Below are positions 24,917 through 56,084 of a stretch of DNA of 64,000 nucleotides, piece after piece. Every line of letters starts with the position of its first letter. Positions within the stretch are counted from its first letter, which is position 1. Under the pieces are notes generated by a model, which saw only the letters and a program-made list of their open reading frames with translations, ran no database searches and had not been told where the DNA came from. The position numbers were made by a program, and so were the translations under genes. The stretch is from Gordius sp. MW1. Taxonomy: Eukaryota > Nematomorpha > Gordioida > Gordea > Gordiidae. The stretch lies in NCBI GenBank assembly GCA_964036665.1, contig OZ038527.1, positions 3,038,001-3,102,000 on the forward strand. Direction: 5' to 3'.

Positions 24917-27015
24917 TGTTCATAATCTCGTCATTTCGCCATTTTTATTATATCGTCCCAAATATTATGGAATATTATGATTGATTCTTGTTGCACTACC
25001 CCGTTGAATAACAATTTTGTTTACTTCTATCACTCGATTGAAACTTCAATTGTCGACTTTGTACTGAGTCATTGATTAGTTTAGACGATTTAGTTATAAA
25101 CTATCATGGCGTCATTGCTCTTTCATCCAACCTCTGATTCAATCTCACTCCGATTTTTTTACATATCTAAGCCAGAATCAAATGCCTTTAAAATGTCCAA
25201 ATGCTTATAATAAGTTTAGCATGCGACTAATGTTGTTTTTAGCGTGTTCAGTTTCCCTTAGAAGTTTTATTGTCAGTTAAGCATTCCTTGGATTTCAGTG
25301 TAAACAAGTGAACCCAGAGACCGGGTGTGCTAATGTTGCTATTATTAATAATAATTGAATGCTGTTTGTTAAGGCTAATTAAGCGTTAGATAATAATTAT
25401 GTAATAATTATATTTTTTCCTCCTCGTTTTTAAAGAGGTTATGAATAATGTATTTTTCGCAAGCATTTTACATTAAACGTGAGGGCCAAATAGTTGTGGT
25501 GAATATAGCTATTGGGGCAGGTACCCTATTAAGATTATGGCACAACAGGATTTATATGTATTATATTTTTAGGGAGTTCTAGCAATTTTGAAGGCCTCCC
25601 CACGCCTTGCAACTTTAATAAATAATGTTTATTTACTATATATTGCCCCTTAATTGTTATTTTTCCAGGGTGGTGTTTTATAACTTAATGTAAAGGTAAA
25701 AGTGCTCTTTGACACAATCAAGAACTTTGCATGCATGTGTTTCTTTAAATTTGCCCAAAGTAATTTAAAATACATATATATATCCTTTCTTCCCTGTGAA
25801 CGAAGTTATACAAAAGCTTATTACAAGGGCCCTAATATATTGCGCAAAGAATATTAGGTTGGTTAAAAAAATGATTAAAGCAAAATTACGCGACTATTTT
25901 CCGTAATCGTCAACTATTTGACATTTAAATATGACAAAAATAACTTTTTTCATATTTGTTTCAAGTTATGTCATGAAAAAATACTCAGAAATTAACAATA
26001 CTACTATAATTTTTTGTCTTATTGCGACAACCACAACCTTTGGCTCCCAAGCCTTACAACTTTTGAAAAAATAGGGAAACAAATCTCATTACTATCCCAT
26101 GATAATCGCGAATCGTTTTTTATACGACAGAAAATCGGCATAACTAACTGTAAATGTAATTCATTAGCCATAGCGGAATGTTCTCCCAATATTTGTGATT
26201 CTTAATTTATTTATTTATCTCACCTTCACAAAATATGTAATTCTTTTTAAAATAAAATATTGCTATACATTTATGTCCAAATTACGCAAAAATATATTTC
26301 GCGGGTAGCTTTAATAACCCAGGCATGTTGTGTGGTGGACATTTAGATGGTCCTGGCCGGCTATAAAGTTATAAAATTGGAGCCAAATTTGAGGGAAAAG
26401 ATTTATGAAACCTGACCTCTGTTGCAACTTTGTATATGAAATTTTTGTTTATTTTATTACTAAAAGGTTACAAATATGTTGTATTATTATACCAAACATA
26501 TGATGGATTGAGTGAGCAAATTGTGGTTTGATATTAAAATTAAATACATGCATGAGATGGGGGTTAAACTTAACGTACATAGATATCGTAATGTATGGGC
26601 TAAAATAATACTACTTGGCTTGCGTATTAATTGTTACAATATCCGTGTAAAAATTGTTAAAAATGTATAATATGAAGTTAGAAGACATATCAAATCGTTT
26701 GATTGCGTTTTTAAAATTAAAATACAATATTTGTTTCTTATTACTACCTCCTTTGAGGAGAAACTAGTAAATATTTAAATGGAATATATATAATTATTCT
26801 ACAATTCTAACGATCTTCCCCTATGATACATTAAATGTTTCATAGGGGAAGCCCTTCCATATACCATGATAAACTAATTTATGAGAGGTAGTATTAATGT
26901 TTGAAAAGGTCCAAGAAAATCTATCACATCATTATCCCATTGTATAATATACACGCGTGCGCATATTACACCATGTGATTTTGTGTGATTGGATGTGAAT
27001 GGCGTTTGCATTTTC
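24917..27015. other. Intergenic DNA between the convergent ORP-like and PLK genes
   Basis: 2.1 kb, AT-rich. I looked here for sterol-binding-domain exons of the ORP-like gene and found none. No repeat family of this window is present. Confidence 0.5.
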
Positions 27016-44234
<17,219 letters not shown>

Positions 44235-47056
44235 GTATATATTTTGTTGTTGCCTATGTATGAATGAATCAGTGAGAAATTTTTAGTAAAATATGGGCAG
44301 GGATGCTAGAAAATGCATTGACACCAAATGATGATGATGATGTCCTGTTAAGATTTTATCCTCGATTAGAAGAATATGCCGTGGCGCCACCACCTCGTGT
44401 GCCAGTTGTCGCATATCACATATGGTGGTATATTATATTTGAATGGGTAGTCGAACAAAGCTCCTTTTTTTCCAAGTTATTTTTCACGCGAAAGAGAGAT
44501 GTGATATTCGACTGATTGAGTATTCTTTGATGTTTCTTCGTTAAAATGGCGATAACGTTAATTTTCCAAAATAAGAATCAGGTTATGATGGGGGGAGTTT
44601 TGTTTACCTTATTTATTATCGTTTAAAGCAAACAAAGACCATCGCGATGGACATTATATTACTATACTACTTACTTACCACGTGAGAATTTCCAAGTGAA
44701 TTTATTTCTATCTGCTATGCTTTATACCTACATAACATACATAGAGTTATGTTGCGCTCTCTACTTATATTTATTATTCAAATCAACGAGAGTAATGATA
44801 ATGAGTATTCAAACTATGACCCTGGTTAAAGGGAAGGAGGAGGGGGGGGGAGCCATCTGTAATTAATTTATAATTCATTTTTTACGTCTTCTCCAATCTC
44901 CTTTGATGGGTGTGTAAAACTTTTAGTTTTATTCCCCGCGATGTGATGATAAATGTTTGTAGAATATAATTGTTGAGAGAGGGGGAGGATTTAAGGTAAA
45001 TACATCACCTGAACTAACTTGTACATTGTAAGTTTGGGTATCCTTTTAAAGGCGTTTGTAATCGTGTTTTTTAGGTATTATAACAGTAGACTAGGCTAGT
45101 AGTGAAAAGGACATTAAGGTAAAACATAGGTATGAGGGGGCGGGGGGGGGGGGTGAGCTTTAATAGTCAGTCAACAGAAAGGTTATATAGGCTTAACGGG
45201 GAGGGTGGGGGGGGCGCGTCTGGCTGCTTTAGACCCTTTATATTAATTTTATATATACCTGGTGGTAGCACATGTATTGTAGTAACATGATTGTAACAAA
45301 GAAATGGTAGTTAAGAAAGGAGAAATGGTGGAAGACAAAGGATTGTCTTGCAGAATGACCACATAGCATTACTAACCCCCGAGGTAAATTTGTTCACTTG
45401 TGTTTCGAGGTACGTACACGCATTATAGAACTTGAGACAAAACACAACTACTATACATACTAGACTGTATTTTAATTTAATCAATTAATTAATGAGTTGC
45501 ATCTAATTTGATGAATAAATTACTTTACTTTTGCTTAGCAGCGATGGTATCAAATAAAAACAAATGTTTTAATTTTTTACTTTATGATTCGAAGTGGTTT
45601 ATCGTTTAAATTAAATTCAAGTTGCTGTTTAAAATGTCGAGCTTGTTTCCAACTTTATATTCCATTCAATTCTTCAAAGAGTGAGCCCCTTTTGGGGAAG
45701 TTTTAATATTAATTCGAAAATAAGAATTGCCCATTTCTTTTAGCACATATTTATTATTCCAAAAATCAATGCCAAATTTATTTATTAAATCCGTTGGGTT
45801 AATATCCAAAAAGATTGAAGCCAAGTTATCTCTTTAATAGAATATTTTCCCTCTCATTTTCGACACCGGAAATTGTATCAAGGAAACAAAAATCAATGGG
45901 AATGGGATATTACACTAGGGAAGGGGGAAGGAATAGTGCTACATCGCTAATTATTTCGTGTGTCGTCTACTATTATGTATGTGCGCCGTTGCTTTTTTGT
46001 CAGTCGAGTTGGGAGAAACAAGCGGATTTAGAATATACACATTTGTCAAAGCGCTAGGTGTGTGTCCTCTTTGGAAAACAATGAATCCGCCGATTGTTTC
46101 TGCCGAATTTACAATGTGTACACTATCTTTCACTCATTTTTGTGCATGATATTTCGCAACCTTGTCGAAACAGCACTCCCTCTTTTTGTCACCACAGTTG
46201 CAATTCAGTTAGCATAATGTAACAACACGTAAAATCTAATTGCAACTAAAGAAGCTTTTATTAATCTACCCCTTTCTCTTTACCGCCGCAGCCCCCCCGC
46301 CCCCCACTTAGCTGCTCTTTTTTACAACTTTATAACTTTGAAATAGATTACAAATCAAATCAACCAATAACAAACACTCTTCTCTCGTAGTATATGCCCT
46401 AATTTAGGTGCCTTTTCAACACCTACTTTGTATAATAACGGTCTTTCGACCTTGACTTCATTATTACAGAAAGGGTTTTAATCAATAAATCATATCGACA
46501 TTTCACACATTGCTTGAATATTTTGTTTTTACAAACCGCAGTTAGAAAGTAATTCCATAAAGTAGCTTCATCACTGGCTTTATTTTCGCTATATTATTAT
46601 ATTTATATAATTAAAAATAAACACTTCCCGAATGTCTAAAACTATAATTTAAGATAGAGTTGCGCGAGGCGTATAAAATTTATTTATCTTCCTATAAATA
46701 TTGGGCTATAATTGATATTGATTATAAACACATGAGATTAGGTTAGAGAACAATGTGTATTTATCGGTTGATGATGTTTTATGAGATTTAAATAATGAAA
46801 TTTTTTGGACACGTGATTTAATATAACATGAAATTAGTCAGGATTTACAGGAGGGGCGGGTTCAAAAAGTTTGGAATGATTTTGGAAGGAAAATGGGAAA
46901 TTTTTGATATTGTCTCATTAAACTCTTAAATAAATAGAGCCATTAGAATTCAGGAGAGGGCAGCAGCTGCCCCTTTGTGCCTCCCTCCACCTTGCAAAGT
47001 CTATGATATTTAATTTGGGATGGGTCGTTGAATTACAAATTGACAATACTTGTATA

Positions 47057-47213
47057 CAAGGGCGTAGCCAAGGGGGGGGGGGCGCAAAAAAAATTGTTTC
47101 AATGCAAAAACCCTTATAAATTTAAAAAAATTATGTTTTGCCCCCCCCCCCCTAATTGGACATAAACAACTTTTGCTTCCCCCCCCCTAATCCAAAACCT
47201 GGCTACGCCCATG
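47057..47213. mobile_element. hAT-like MITE, family 1
   Basis: CAAGGGCGTAGCCAAGG to GGCTACGCCCATG; flanks CTTGTATA and CATGTATA (7 of 8). Carries G10 and C12-type runs. Confidence 0.86.
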
Positions 47214-48049
47214 CATGTATACATAAATTTCATTCACATATTATACCCGATTAATTATAAGCCTTGTCCAATACATACACTCCTCATACATTCCTGTATT
47301 ATATTGTGCAACCGTTTTTGCAGACAAAAAAGCCCAAATTAACTTTTTGGTTATGCTTTTAGGTCGATGCTTGTCAAGTTATTCGACATATAGGCTGCCA
47401 ATTTAAACTATGTGCTCCGGATGGGTTGTTATTTGTCAGCTTAACATGCTAGAGGCTACTAGATAGATAGATTTATAAATCATCGTGTGCTTTAAAGAAA
47501 ACCTTGTACATGCTATGCAATTTAATAACAAACTTGCCATGCTTCTTGTAATAAGAAAAAAAAATTATAAATAGGATTAAAATCCTCTTAAAAATTTTAT
47601 CGGCACGCGTTCGATCTGTACCATAATACCATAGGTTAAATGTCAAATAGAATATTAAGGTCAATGGTATATCATCTCCAAATGTTTTCAAAGGTTAAGG
47701 AAATGACTATAATCTTTTATCTAAATGATTATGTTTATCATTGAGATTTACAAAAACTTTCACTCAGAGGTTAATGCAATCGCAAGGTGGTTTTTAGTTG
47801 AAGTGCATGTTTATAAATACATAACTGGCAAATTTATATTGCCAATGTACAAAAAATGGCCTTTTATAAATTAAACGGCGATATGATTTAAATGGCTTTA
47901 AGGAAAACACTCGATTCATAAGTTGTTTAATAGTTATAAATATGAAATATGACAAGGATTGGGTAATAAGGAATTTAAACTAAGGTGATGGCAAGAATTT
48001 GGTGAAAAGTAATTTTTTGCAATTCTAATCATAATCTTATAACAGGACA

Positions 48050-48095
48050 GGACGGACAGACAACCAAAAGCGAGCCCATATATTGCATAGAATTA
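48050..48095 (-). repeat. Fragment of interspersed repeat R4
   Basis: GACAACCAAAAGCGAGCCCA and TATTGCATAG are the reverse of the head of the repeats at 49656 and 56085. A similar fragment is at 1236-1262 inside the pogo-like MITE. Confidence 0.6.
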
Positions 48096-48956
48096 ATATT
48101 CTTATCAAAAAAAATATATAAATATAGTTGATTCTCTTTGTTTCCTTTGCCTTAAATAAATAAGGATTTAAAAGCAATCCCCTTATTTAATCGAAGGGAG
48201 TAACGTAAAAAGGCTTTTAGTTTTCAAATAATATTTGGACAGCAAGATAAATCAACTATTAAATCGCTATCTAGAATAAGGCACCATGCTGAATTAAAAT
48301 TGCAATAAATTAGTTTTATTCGCCTATTAACAAAATTTTAATAATTCAGGTTCATAATTTAGCTGTCGTCATAATGAAAGGAAATAGACGGCTATAATCT
48401 AGCATATTATGGCTTGGTCCCCTTACCTATTTTGTAGGTTAAAATAAGGGTTATCGGGCAATTATCCTTAACCCAAATTGTGCCACCGGTATATATAATA
48501 TACTCATCGAACCTTATATGTGTCATTTATTGATTTTAAATTATTTTTTGGACATAATGAAAAGTGATGTGACCTAAATCTTAATTAGTGGAGAGATTCT
48601 GGATAGTAATTAATATTTATTAATGTGGTATATGATCATCAAAATGGATGAACGTTTGAAAAAGTACAAACTTTCAAAGGAAAAACCTCGATAGATTCAT
48701 CTCAAATTAGTATCTTGGGTTTTATAGCACCTTAAATCTAAGACTTGACGTGACTCGCTGTAAAATTTGATGCAAGAGAGTGCATAATAAAGTGTCGGTG
48801 TGACTATATGGATGTAAAACGTTAGTAGCTGATTTAAAAAAATATTATATAAGAAGCATTTCTGTTCTGATAACCATTTATACAATTATTAATCATTCCT
48901 AGCGTCCGTTTCGATATAGAATATTTTTTTATAGTTCCTTCATAAACTTAACCGAG

Positions 48957-49113
48957 CATGGGCGTAGAGGGGGTGGCAGGAGGGGCGGCTGCCCCCTCTC
49001 TTGATACAGAACTTCGTAATATAAATAAGGCTTGAATTTCCACAAAACGATCATTTGGCCCCTCCCTAAAGCATTATTGCCCCCCTCTAGTTACAATCCT
49101 GGCTATGCCCATG
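48957..49113. mobile_element. hAT-like MITE, family 1
   Basis: CATGGGCGTAGAGGGGG to GGCTATGCCCATG, typical interior; the duplication is no longer clear. Confidence 0.75.
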
Positions 49114-49655
49114 GAATCAAGTTGAGGATAGAATTTTAAAAAATCATCATTCTTCATTTTCGCTAAATGATTTAATTCCTAATCGTTTATACTATCGTAC
49201 TTAGTTTATTTTATTGTTTAACAACCACTGACTAATTGAATTCATTTAAAATGTCTGACTATGTATTAACTTGGGAAACGTGTGATTTCACTTTAAATCA
49301 CCATACCGTAAACACAATTAAAAAAAAGAGTTTATTCGCGACGCAGAAATTTGATATATATAAGCAATTTGGCAATCGGGTTTATACATGGGGGGGGGGG
49401 GGAATGTACTCAATTATTGACACAATTAAACATTTATGATCACTTAAACTAGGGTCACCATCCACAACTTTGCATTTAGGATAAGATCATATTACCTCTC
49501 TCTCTCTCCTCCAGGCAATCGGTAATTGGAAGCTTTGCCTTGGTTTCACTCGAAATGCTTGAACTTAATCAGTCTCAAGTCATGTGAGTGTAGGCTCTCT
49601 ATTTCAATTTTACCTTTTAATAATTTGATTTTAAAAGCGAATATTAGCATAATTG

Positions 49656-49900
49656 TTTTAGTTGCTATGCAATTTATGAGCTCGTTTTTGGTTGCCCGCC
49701 CGTCCTGTCCAACTTGTAATTTTTCAATAATTGCCATGGAAATTTGTAAGGGTTTTTAATACATGTGAACTTATGCTTCCTTAAAAAACTTTCATTTTGC
49801 ATTTGCAAATAGACTAACCGCTGATTGGCTATACTTTTTTCGACCTCGCCCGAGCCCAAATTCAGTATTGTTTTTGTGCCCGACTGATTACCTTTTTTAA
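49656..49900 (+). repeat. Interspersed repeat R4
   Basis: Starts TTGCTATGCAATTTATGAGC and ends near CGCCCGAGCCCAAATTCAGT / CCCGACTGATTA. It matches 56085-56335 over its whole length with the same order of blocks (TGCCATGGA, ACTTATGCTTC, CCGCTGATTGGCT). About 245 bp; type unknown. Confidence 0.75.
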
Positions 49901-50232
49901 TTTTGATGTAAATAATCGCGTGATGTTGTGTTTTAAGCTAAAAAAAATTATATGTGTGACGCCAGAATAAAATTTTTTTTAATATAAATTCCGTAATAAC
50001 ATCCAAGTTGACAATTGAATATTATAGGTATTTTTCAGGACTGCATTAGACTTTCCGCAATCTAATTTATCATGTGAGGCAGATATAAAATTTAAGGGAA
50101 TGAGATTTATAAAAAGGACTAAATTACACCAATTTAAGACGTGTCTAAATATAAAAAATTTGCCATGGGGCCACATATAACTTAGTAGCGATATGCGAGA
50201 TACATTTTAGTTTAGTCTTATATTGGTCGTAG

Positions 50233-50698
50233 GCATAGACTAGATAGACTGCTCATCAACGCACAAAATGTGTACTCTTTTTTCCACCATTTTGAAAGGC
50301 ACATTGTAAAGTGGTGATCATATAGAAATTCATAATTTTCGCAAATTAAATAATCTTAAAATGGTAAATAAAAAAATATTGAATTGGGTAGATATCAAAA
50401 ACAGCATTTTAAAATAAATATTTAAAAAATACACAAAAAATTAAAAATGTAAGAAATGCGATTAAAGTTTGTTTAATAATATAGCGCCATCAATATTAAT
50501 TGCTATTTTATTTTGTATAATATTAATTTATTGACGTTCGTTTTAATTTATAAACTAGTGAGGAAGGTAAATTGACTGTTATAGGGCAAAATTACATGGT
50601 TTAAATACACCAGTTGCCCTCTTCAAAATGGAGGAAAATTTGACACACAATTAACCATATGCAACATATGGCATGAGCAGTCTATCTAGTCTATCTAT
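50233..50698. mobile_element. MITE with ends ATAGACTAGATAGACTGCTC
   Basis: Left CATAGACTAGATAGACTGCT and right end reversed TAGACTAGATAGACTGCTCA; weaker inverted similarity continues to CCATTTTGAA about 75 bp in. Flanked by GGTCGTAG(G) at 50225-50233 and 50699-50707. 466 bp, no open frame. Confidence 0.8.
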
Positions 50699-52227
50699 GG
50701 TCGTAGGTTAGCTCTAACCTTACTATCTTCAATGAGTTAGAGTTTTTTGATACAAACATGCCCCAATTAAATTCAACTAATTTGAATTATATGAAACGGC
50801 TATTTTTGGAACTCATTATTAATTTAATCTTTCATTGTGTAACCATTGGTAAAACCTTTTTAACTTCAAGTACAACTAAACAAACATTGTTATGGGTCAC
50901 ATTATAACAAAATTATATTATTTTTTTATTCTTTATTTGGTAGAGCATACTTTTATATGCAATCAGAATTATTCTGCTAATCTAAGATAATGAAGTGCAA
51001 TTTAGTTTTTTAAGTAATATGTGGATAATAATAAATGTAAGCTTCTAAACTGTAAGAATTTACAGTGAAAATCATTGATATTTATAAAATTACAAATATA
51101 AGACTGGAATTTAATTAACATTCAACAAAATTAAAACTTTATTTAATTAAAGCAATATGTTTTTCTGTCATAATTGTTTAATGCCTGACTAAACACGAAT
51201 TTTGTGAATATCTAAATTAAAGTTCAAAAATACATTATCCTTAAGATAAGTCAATGTATAAAACTATAACATTTGTTGAATAAAGGAAAGGCCTTTATAT
51301 TTTGTAATGACAACCTAAGCAAGATTATATATACAATAAGATAGAAAATTGCAATTTAATTAGCGCCAAGAATTAACCCAAATTTTGACGCTCGCATGAA
51401 TGGTCACAAATAAATTTGTATAATTCATTTTAATAACAAGTTGTACTTTTGTTAACTAATTCAAGCCGCGTTATACCGTACATTATCAGACGCATAAAAG
51501 CAACTAAAAACACTTAAGTAATAAAAGTATATTTTAACAATGAATTTATTGCAAGAACTGCTTCTCATTAGTGACTCAAGTAGCTCTAGAATTTCCTACT
51601 GCGAGATAAAATATATATTCTGTTAAAGGAAGACATAACTGCTTGGCTACAATAGCATTTTATATGTATCATAAGTATTATCAGCCGCGACTATTTAATT
51701 TTGGAACGACGTGTTATTCGCTGGCCGTAGATTGTTCTCTTCCCTGCTTTTTTGTATTCATTATTATAAATAAGAGTGCAAAATATAACAAAAAGCACAA
51801 TTCACATGCTCGGGCTAGTTTAAAGTTAGAGTTTCAGTGTTACTTACGACGTTCAGTTATAAACCAGTGTCTAGTACACCTCCAAATTAATTTATAATTT
51901 GTTGCGATTATACTTTATGTTTCATGACAATTTGTTATTACTAAATACATACATATTCATCTATATCCACATACATGCCAATTGTGCCAAATTGCCGTTA
52001 GGTGATTTGTGATTGTTTCTTTTTCATATTTCTTAATAAACCTATTATATAATTAAACCTTACAGGGAAATTAATTTGGTGCCGATCTAAAATATGTGCT
52101 ATACCTTTTACATGTCCAAGCCTAGAATGCTTAATATAATAAGCCCTTTTTTGCAAAAAAATTTTGTAACGCAATACCCAAAATTTATAATGGCATGGCA
52201 TTGTCCACCGTTAACAAAATATTTACT

Positions 52228-52391
52228 CATGGGCGTAGCCAGGGGGAGGCAAGGAGAGACAGCTGCCCACCTCTAAATCCAAAATATCTTTAGATTTTAT
52301 AAAAAATATGGCTAAAAATTAAAAAAAATATTATTTTGATCTTTCCTAAATCACTATGCTCACTTCTATTTCAAATGCTGGTACGCCCATG
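52228..52391. mobile_element. hAT-like MITE, family 1
   Basis: CATGGGCGTAGCCAGG to CTGGTACGCCCATG; flanks TATTTACT and TACCTACT (6 of 8). Confidence 0.82.
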
Positions 52392-54425
52392 TACCTACTC
52401 TAAACCTGACTTTACATATAACGTTGAACATGATTCTACAATAGATGGGAGATTCTAGGATAATTGTGAGAATATCAGCCACTTACTAGGTAAATTATGT
52501 ATGTATGTATGTTTGCCGTTAAGACGCCCAAAGCTTAGATGTGTTGGAAGATATATAAATGGTTTTTAATTTTTCTACAAAAATAGTCCCATAGTGTCGC
52601 GTATCGTGAAATTACACATGTTTATTGAAAATTGATGGTATAGTATATGATAATAACTAATATTTTCTTTCAAGTCTGCCTTATTCAATTTTCAAAGCCT
52701 CCTAATAGTTATTGTTTTAATAATATGTACTTGTACATATATAAAATATTTATTCCCTAGTTTACTTGATAAGAATAAAGGAGGGTAAAAATTAATTATT
52801 TTATTTTTAATGCCTTTAAAATTAGAATAGTAAATACTCTATGGAAAGCTGCCAGAATTGGAGAACGAAAAAGTCCATATATAGCCTTTTTTTGCTTATG
52901 TTTGGGTACTAGTATATTAATCTGGGGTAATTAAAATATTACTAACATTTATTATACATATTTCTAGATTAATTCCGTGAATATTAAAATTTTTAAAGTA
53001 TTTATTTGCAAATTATATGTGAATAAAAATATGTTATAATTTGAATTAATGTTTTTAATGACTAGCATTCAATTTTTGGGTTCAAGATTAGGACTCAAAA
53101 TTTTTTTTATTAGCATCATTTGTTGCCACATTTAATTACTCAGATCAAAATAGAATATTTTAAAAAATTAAATTATTAATTATTTCAAATTTAATAATTA
53201 GGTCTTTAAGGACATTATTACGAATAAAATGTTATATAAAATAAAAATATTTTGAAAATATTACATGCATTTTAAATTATTAGTTTATTGTATATAAATT
53301 GTAAAAAATATATTTGTTTGTCATCCATTAAAAATATTTCAATTAAATGTTTTAAGACAGTTTTATGTATATTTATTAATTAAAAAAATTGTATGTACTG
53401 ACATTTATGTTAAAATTATACGTGTGAGTTATTTATGAGTCGAGTCTTAAAAAAATAGTACTTATTAAAAGTACAAATTTTATAAACATTTTTATCACCA
53501 AGTTCTTTTCATTATTATTTTGAAAGTGGAGTTATCGCAAATATTTTGAAATCACTTTATATTATAATGGGACCACACTTATGGACTTTAATGAAGTTCT
53601 TTGCACATGAATTGCCATAATAAAGTAGATGTTGTTACATATAGTTTTTACAAAATTTTAAAATTGATTTTTTTGCTTGTGAATTTTAATTTTGAAAAAT
53701 AAACTTACTTTTTAAGATACTAAATTAATAGACACACATTTTGAGACCCAATCAACTTATGATTTTGAAACTCACTTTTACCACAATAATTTAACGTGTT
53801 TTGCAACAAAATTTTTGGGGTTTGAAGAAAAATTAAATGTTAGGAGCTTTTTAAAATATTTTTAACAAAAAAATGATACATAAAATTACAAAAACTTTGT
53901 CAACTCTTGGTTTATATTAGAAGAGAATGATATAGATCTTTGTATTTAACCGAAATGTCTTTTTTTGTAATACACTTTAATATGTAACTTTGTTTTCATT
54001 AAAATAAACTTTTTAACCAAAAAAAAAATATCAAGGGCCAAAAGCCATGTGTCAAAGTAAGATTTTTGTTGTACTTAAAGGATTAACTGGTATTTTTGAT
54101 TGCACAATATTTCAAAATCTCAGATGGAATGGTTTGTGTAATAATTTAAATATTATTTCTAACTTATGACAAAAGATTTATCTTGAAATTATATAAAAAC
54201 GCTTAATTACCAAATATCTTTGTTACTGGTTACAAATGTATACTTCTTTTAATCACATTTAAAGACCGGTATATTTTTATATTAAAAACAAGCCGTTAAT
54301 TATGTAACAAATGAAATCAAAACAATATTTGAGTTTGAAAAAATTTCACCACAAATTAATATATTTTTATTAAATTTATCCCTCAAATTAAATTTTTTTG
54401 AATCATTTATGTACCTCCTAGCCAC

Positions 54426-54880
54426 TAGTAATGTAATAACCGCTGGGTTTTGTTTGGTCGGCTTTTGGTTTAACCTAAGATTTTGGTCTTTTTTTTAGTC
54501 GACCACTAGCAGGCGCTTAGCCAGGATTTGCTCAAGGGGGAAGAAAAATTAAAAATTTTCGACACTTTTATTTATAGTAACAAAGGTAAACTTCGCGTAA
54601 ATATATGCTAAACTTCAAGTCGCTATATAACCAGCTTTGGAAAAATCTCTTCTCTTCATTAATCAGAGCATTCACTATCGATTTTATACCTTAAAGAAGA
54701 ACATGGACCTTCAAAAATTTTTTTAAATTTGGTCAAGGGGGTAGAAAATTCCCGCTTTCTGCCCCCTCGGCTACGCGCATGACCACTAGGCTTAGAATTT
54801 GAAAAACCGATCAGAGATGACCGTTAGTTTAAGTTAAACCAAAGGTGGGCCAAACAAAACCCAGCCGTTTTTACAACACT
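54426..54880. mobile_element. hAT-like MITE, family 2, interrupted by a family 1 copy
   Basis: Left end TAGTAATGTAATAACCGCTG and right end CCCAGCCGTTTTTACAACAC, but the two halves are separated by the nested element 54510-54781. Confidence 0.8.
54510..54781. mobile_element. hAT-like element of family 1 type, nested
   Basis: 272 bp, ends CAGGCGCTTAGCCAGG and CGGCTACGCGCATG, perfect duplication ACCACTAG (54502-54509, 54782-54789) made from family 2 sequence. Confidence 0.85.
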
Positions 54881-55298
54881 GCTGATAATCATATTAGCTT
54901 GCCGTTAGCTATTTCTTGGGCAACATTTAAATTAGGGTAATCCCGAAAAGCTAGGGCGTGTAAAATGAAAAATCTAGTAGAAAACATAGCGCAATTTAGC
55001 TTCAAATCTTTGAACGAGTTATTATGTGAAATATGCTCTATGGAATTAGATTGAAAATATTGTTTTCAATGGATATTAAAATGTAGCTATTTAGGGAGAA
55101 GCAAGTATAAGTTACTGTTTTGTTTATATTTTTCTTGAGGAGTGCAGCAAATTAAAAATTGCGTAGCAAATTAAAAAAATGCAGCGACCGTATAGCAGGA
55201 AGGAAGCACTCTTTTTAAAAGTATTTAATTTAAAGCTATTTTTTCGAGCTAAAACATTATTATTTCCTTCGTACTTTTTTAATGTTTATAGCTTCAAC

Positions 55299-55506
55299 GG
55301 GAACCGTCAAAGTAGCAGAAAAAAAGCAGCCAAATTGGCCAGAACTGATCAAGATCAAGATTGGTCAGGAGGGTTAGTGTTTTAGGTTAGGGTTAGATGC
55401 ACATCAAATTCCCTCCCAATTTGAGATTTAATTCTAATATATTGATTATCTAAAAGTCATATTTTTCTGCTACTTTTTCATCATTCTGCTACTTTGACCC
55501 CTATCC
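55299..55506. mobile_element. TIR element C, short relative of element B in reverse
   Basis: Left GGGAACCGTCAAAGTAGCAG, right end reversed GGATAGGGGTCAAAGTAGCA; flanks GCTTCAAC on both sides (55291-55298, 55507-55514). It shares with element B the block GACTTTTAGATAATCAATAT and the CTAACCCTAACC stretch (reversed here), but lacks the 110-bp array. Confidence 0.8.
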
Positions 55507-55514
55507 GCTTCAAC

Positions 55515-55704
55515 TGGTGTTATAAATACGGCTGGGTTTGGTTTGGTCTAGTCGAAACATAAACAGACGCACTGTTTTTTGGTCTGTTTTTCTTAGTCGA
55601 CCTCTAGGTCTAGGCTCAGTATGAAAAACAGACCAGAATCGACCGTAAGCCTTAATTAAATTTAAATCAAAGGTCGACCAAATAAAACCTAGTTTACAAC
55701 ACTA
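55515..55704. mobile_element. hAT-like MITE, family 2
   Basis: Left TGGTGTTATAAATACGGC, right ACAACACTA; flanks GCTTCAAC and ACTTCAAT (6 of 8). It abuts element C, sharing the GCTTCAAC target. Confidence 0.75.
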
Positions 55705-56084
55705 ACTTCAATACCTTTTTTGCCTGACGATATTCTTTCTTTCCAATTCTCATTTTACCATAGTTCATTTAGGATGATAAAAATAGTTTTTTTAGATCTT
55801 TAATAAGTAGTATGAATACAAAATTAGCATTTTAGTCATTTTTAGCAATATTCACTTTCAATTTAATTATGTGTACAAACTTATGACTGCTATTTTTAAC
55901 CCATTAATAGGCATTTAACGATAATATTTGTAAGAAGAGGTAGAAATTTTAATTAAAATACTCTTCCTAAACTATTTTTAGTTTAGAGAACTCTTAATTT
56001 ACTACAAATTAAAATTATTGTTTATTATACCTAAAATTACGTCACAAATTAGTCTTTTGAGGTTGAAGTTTAGTATAGTATACC

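Noticed and set aside
45815-46149. Overlapping frames of 60-80 codons
   Set aside because: Overlap on both strands, no domain and no splice context.
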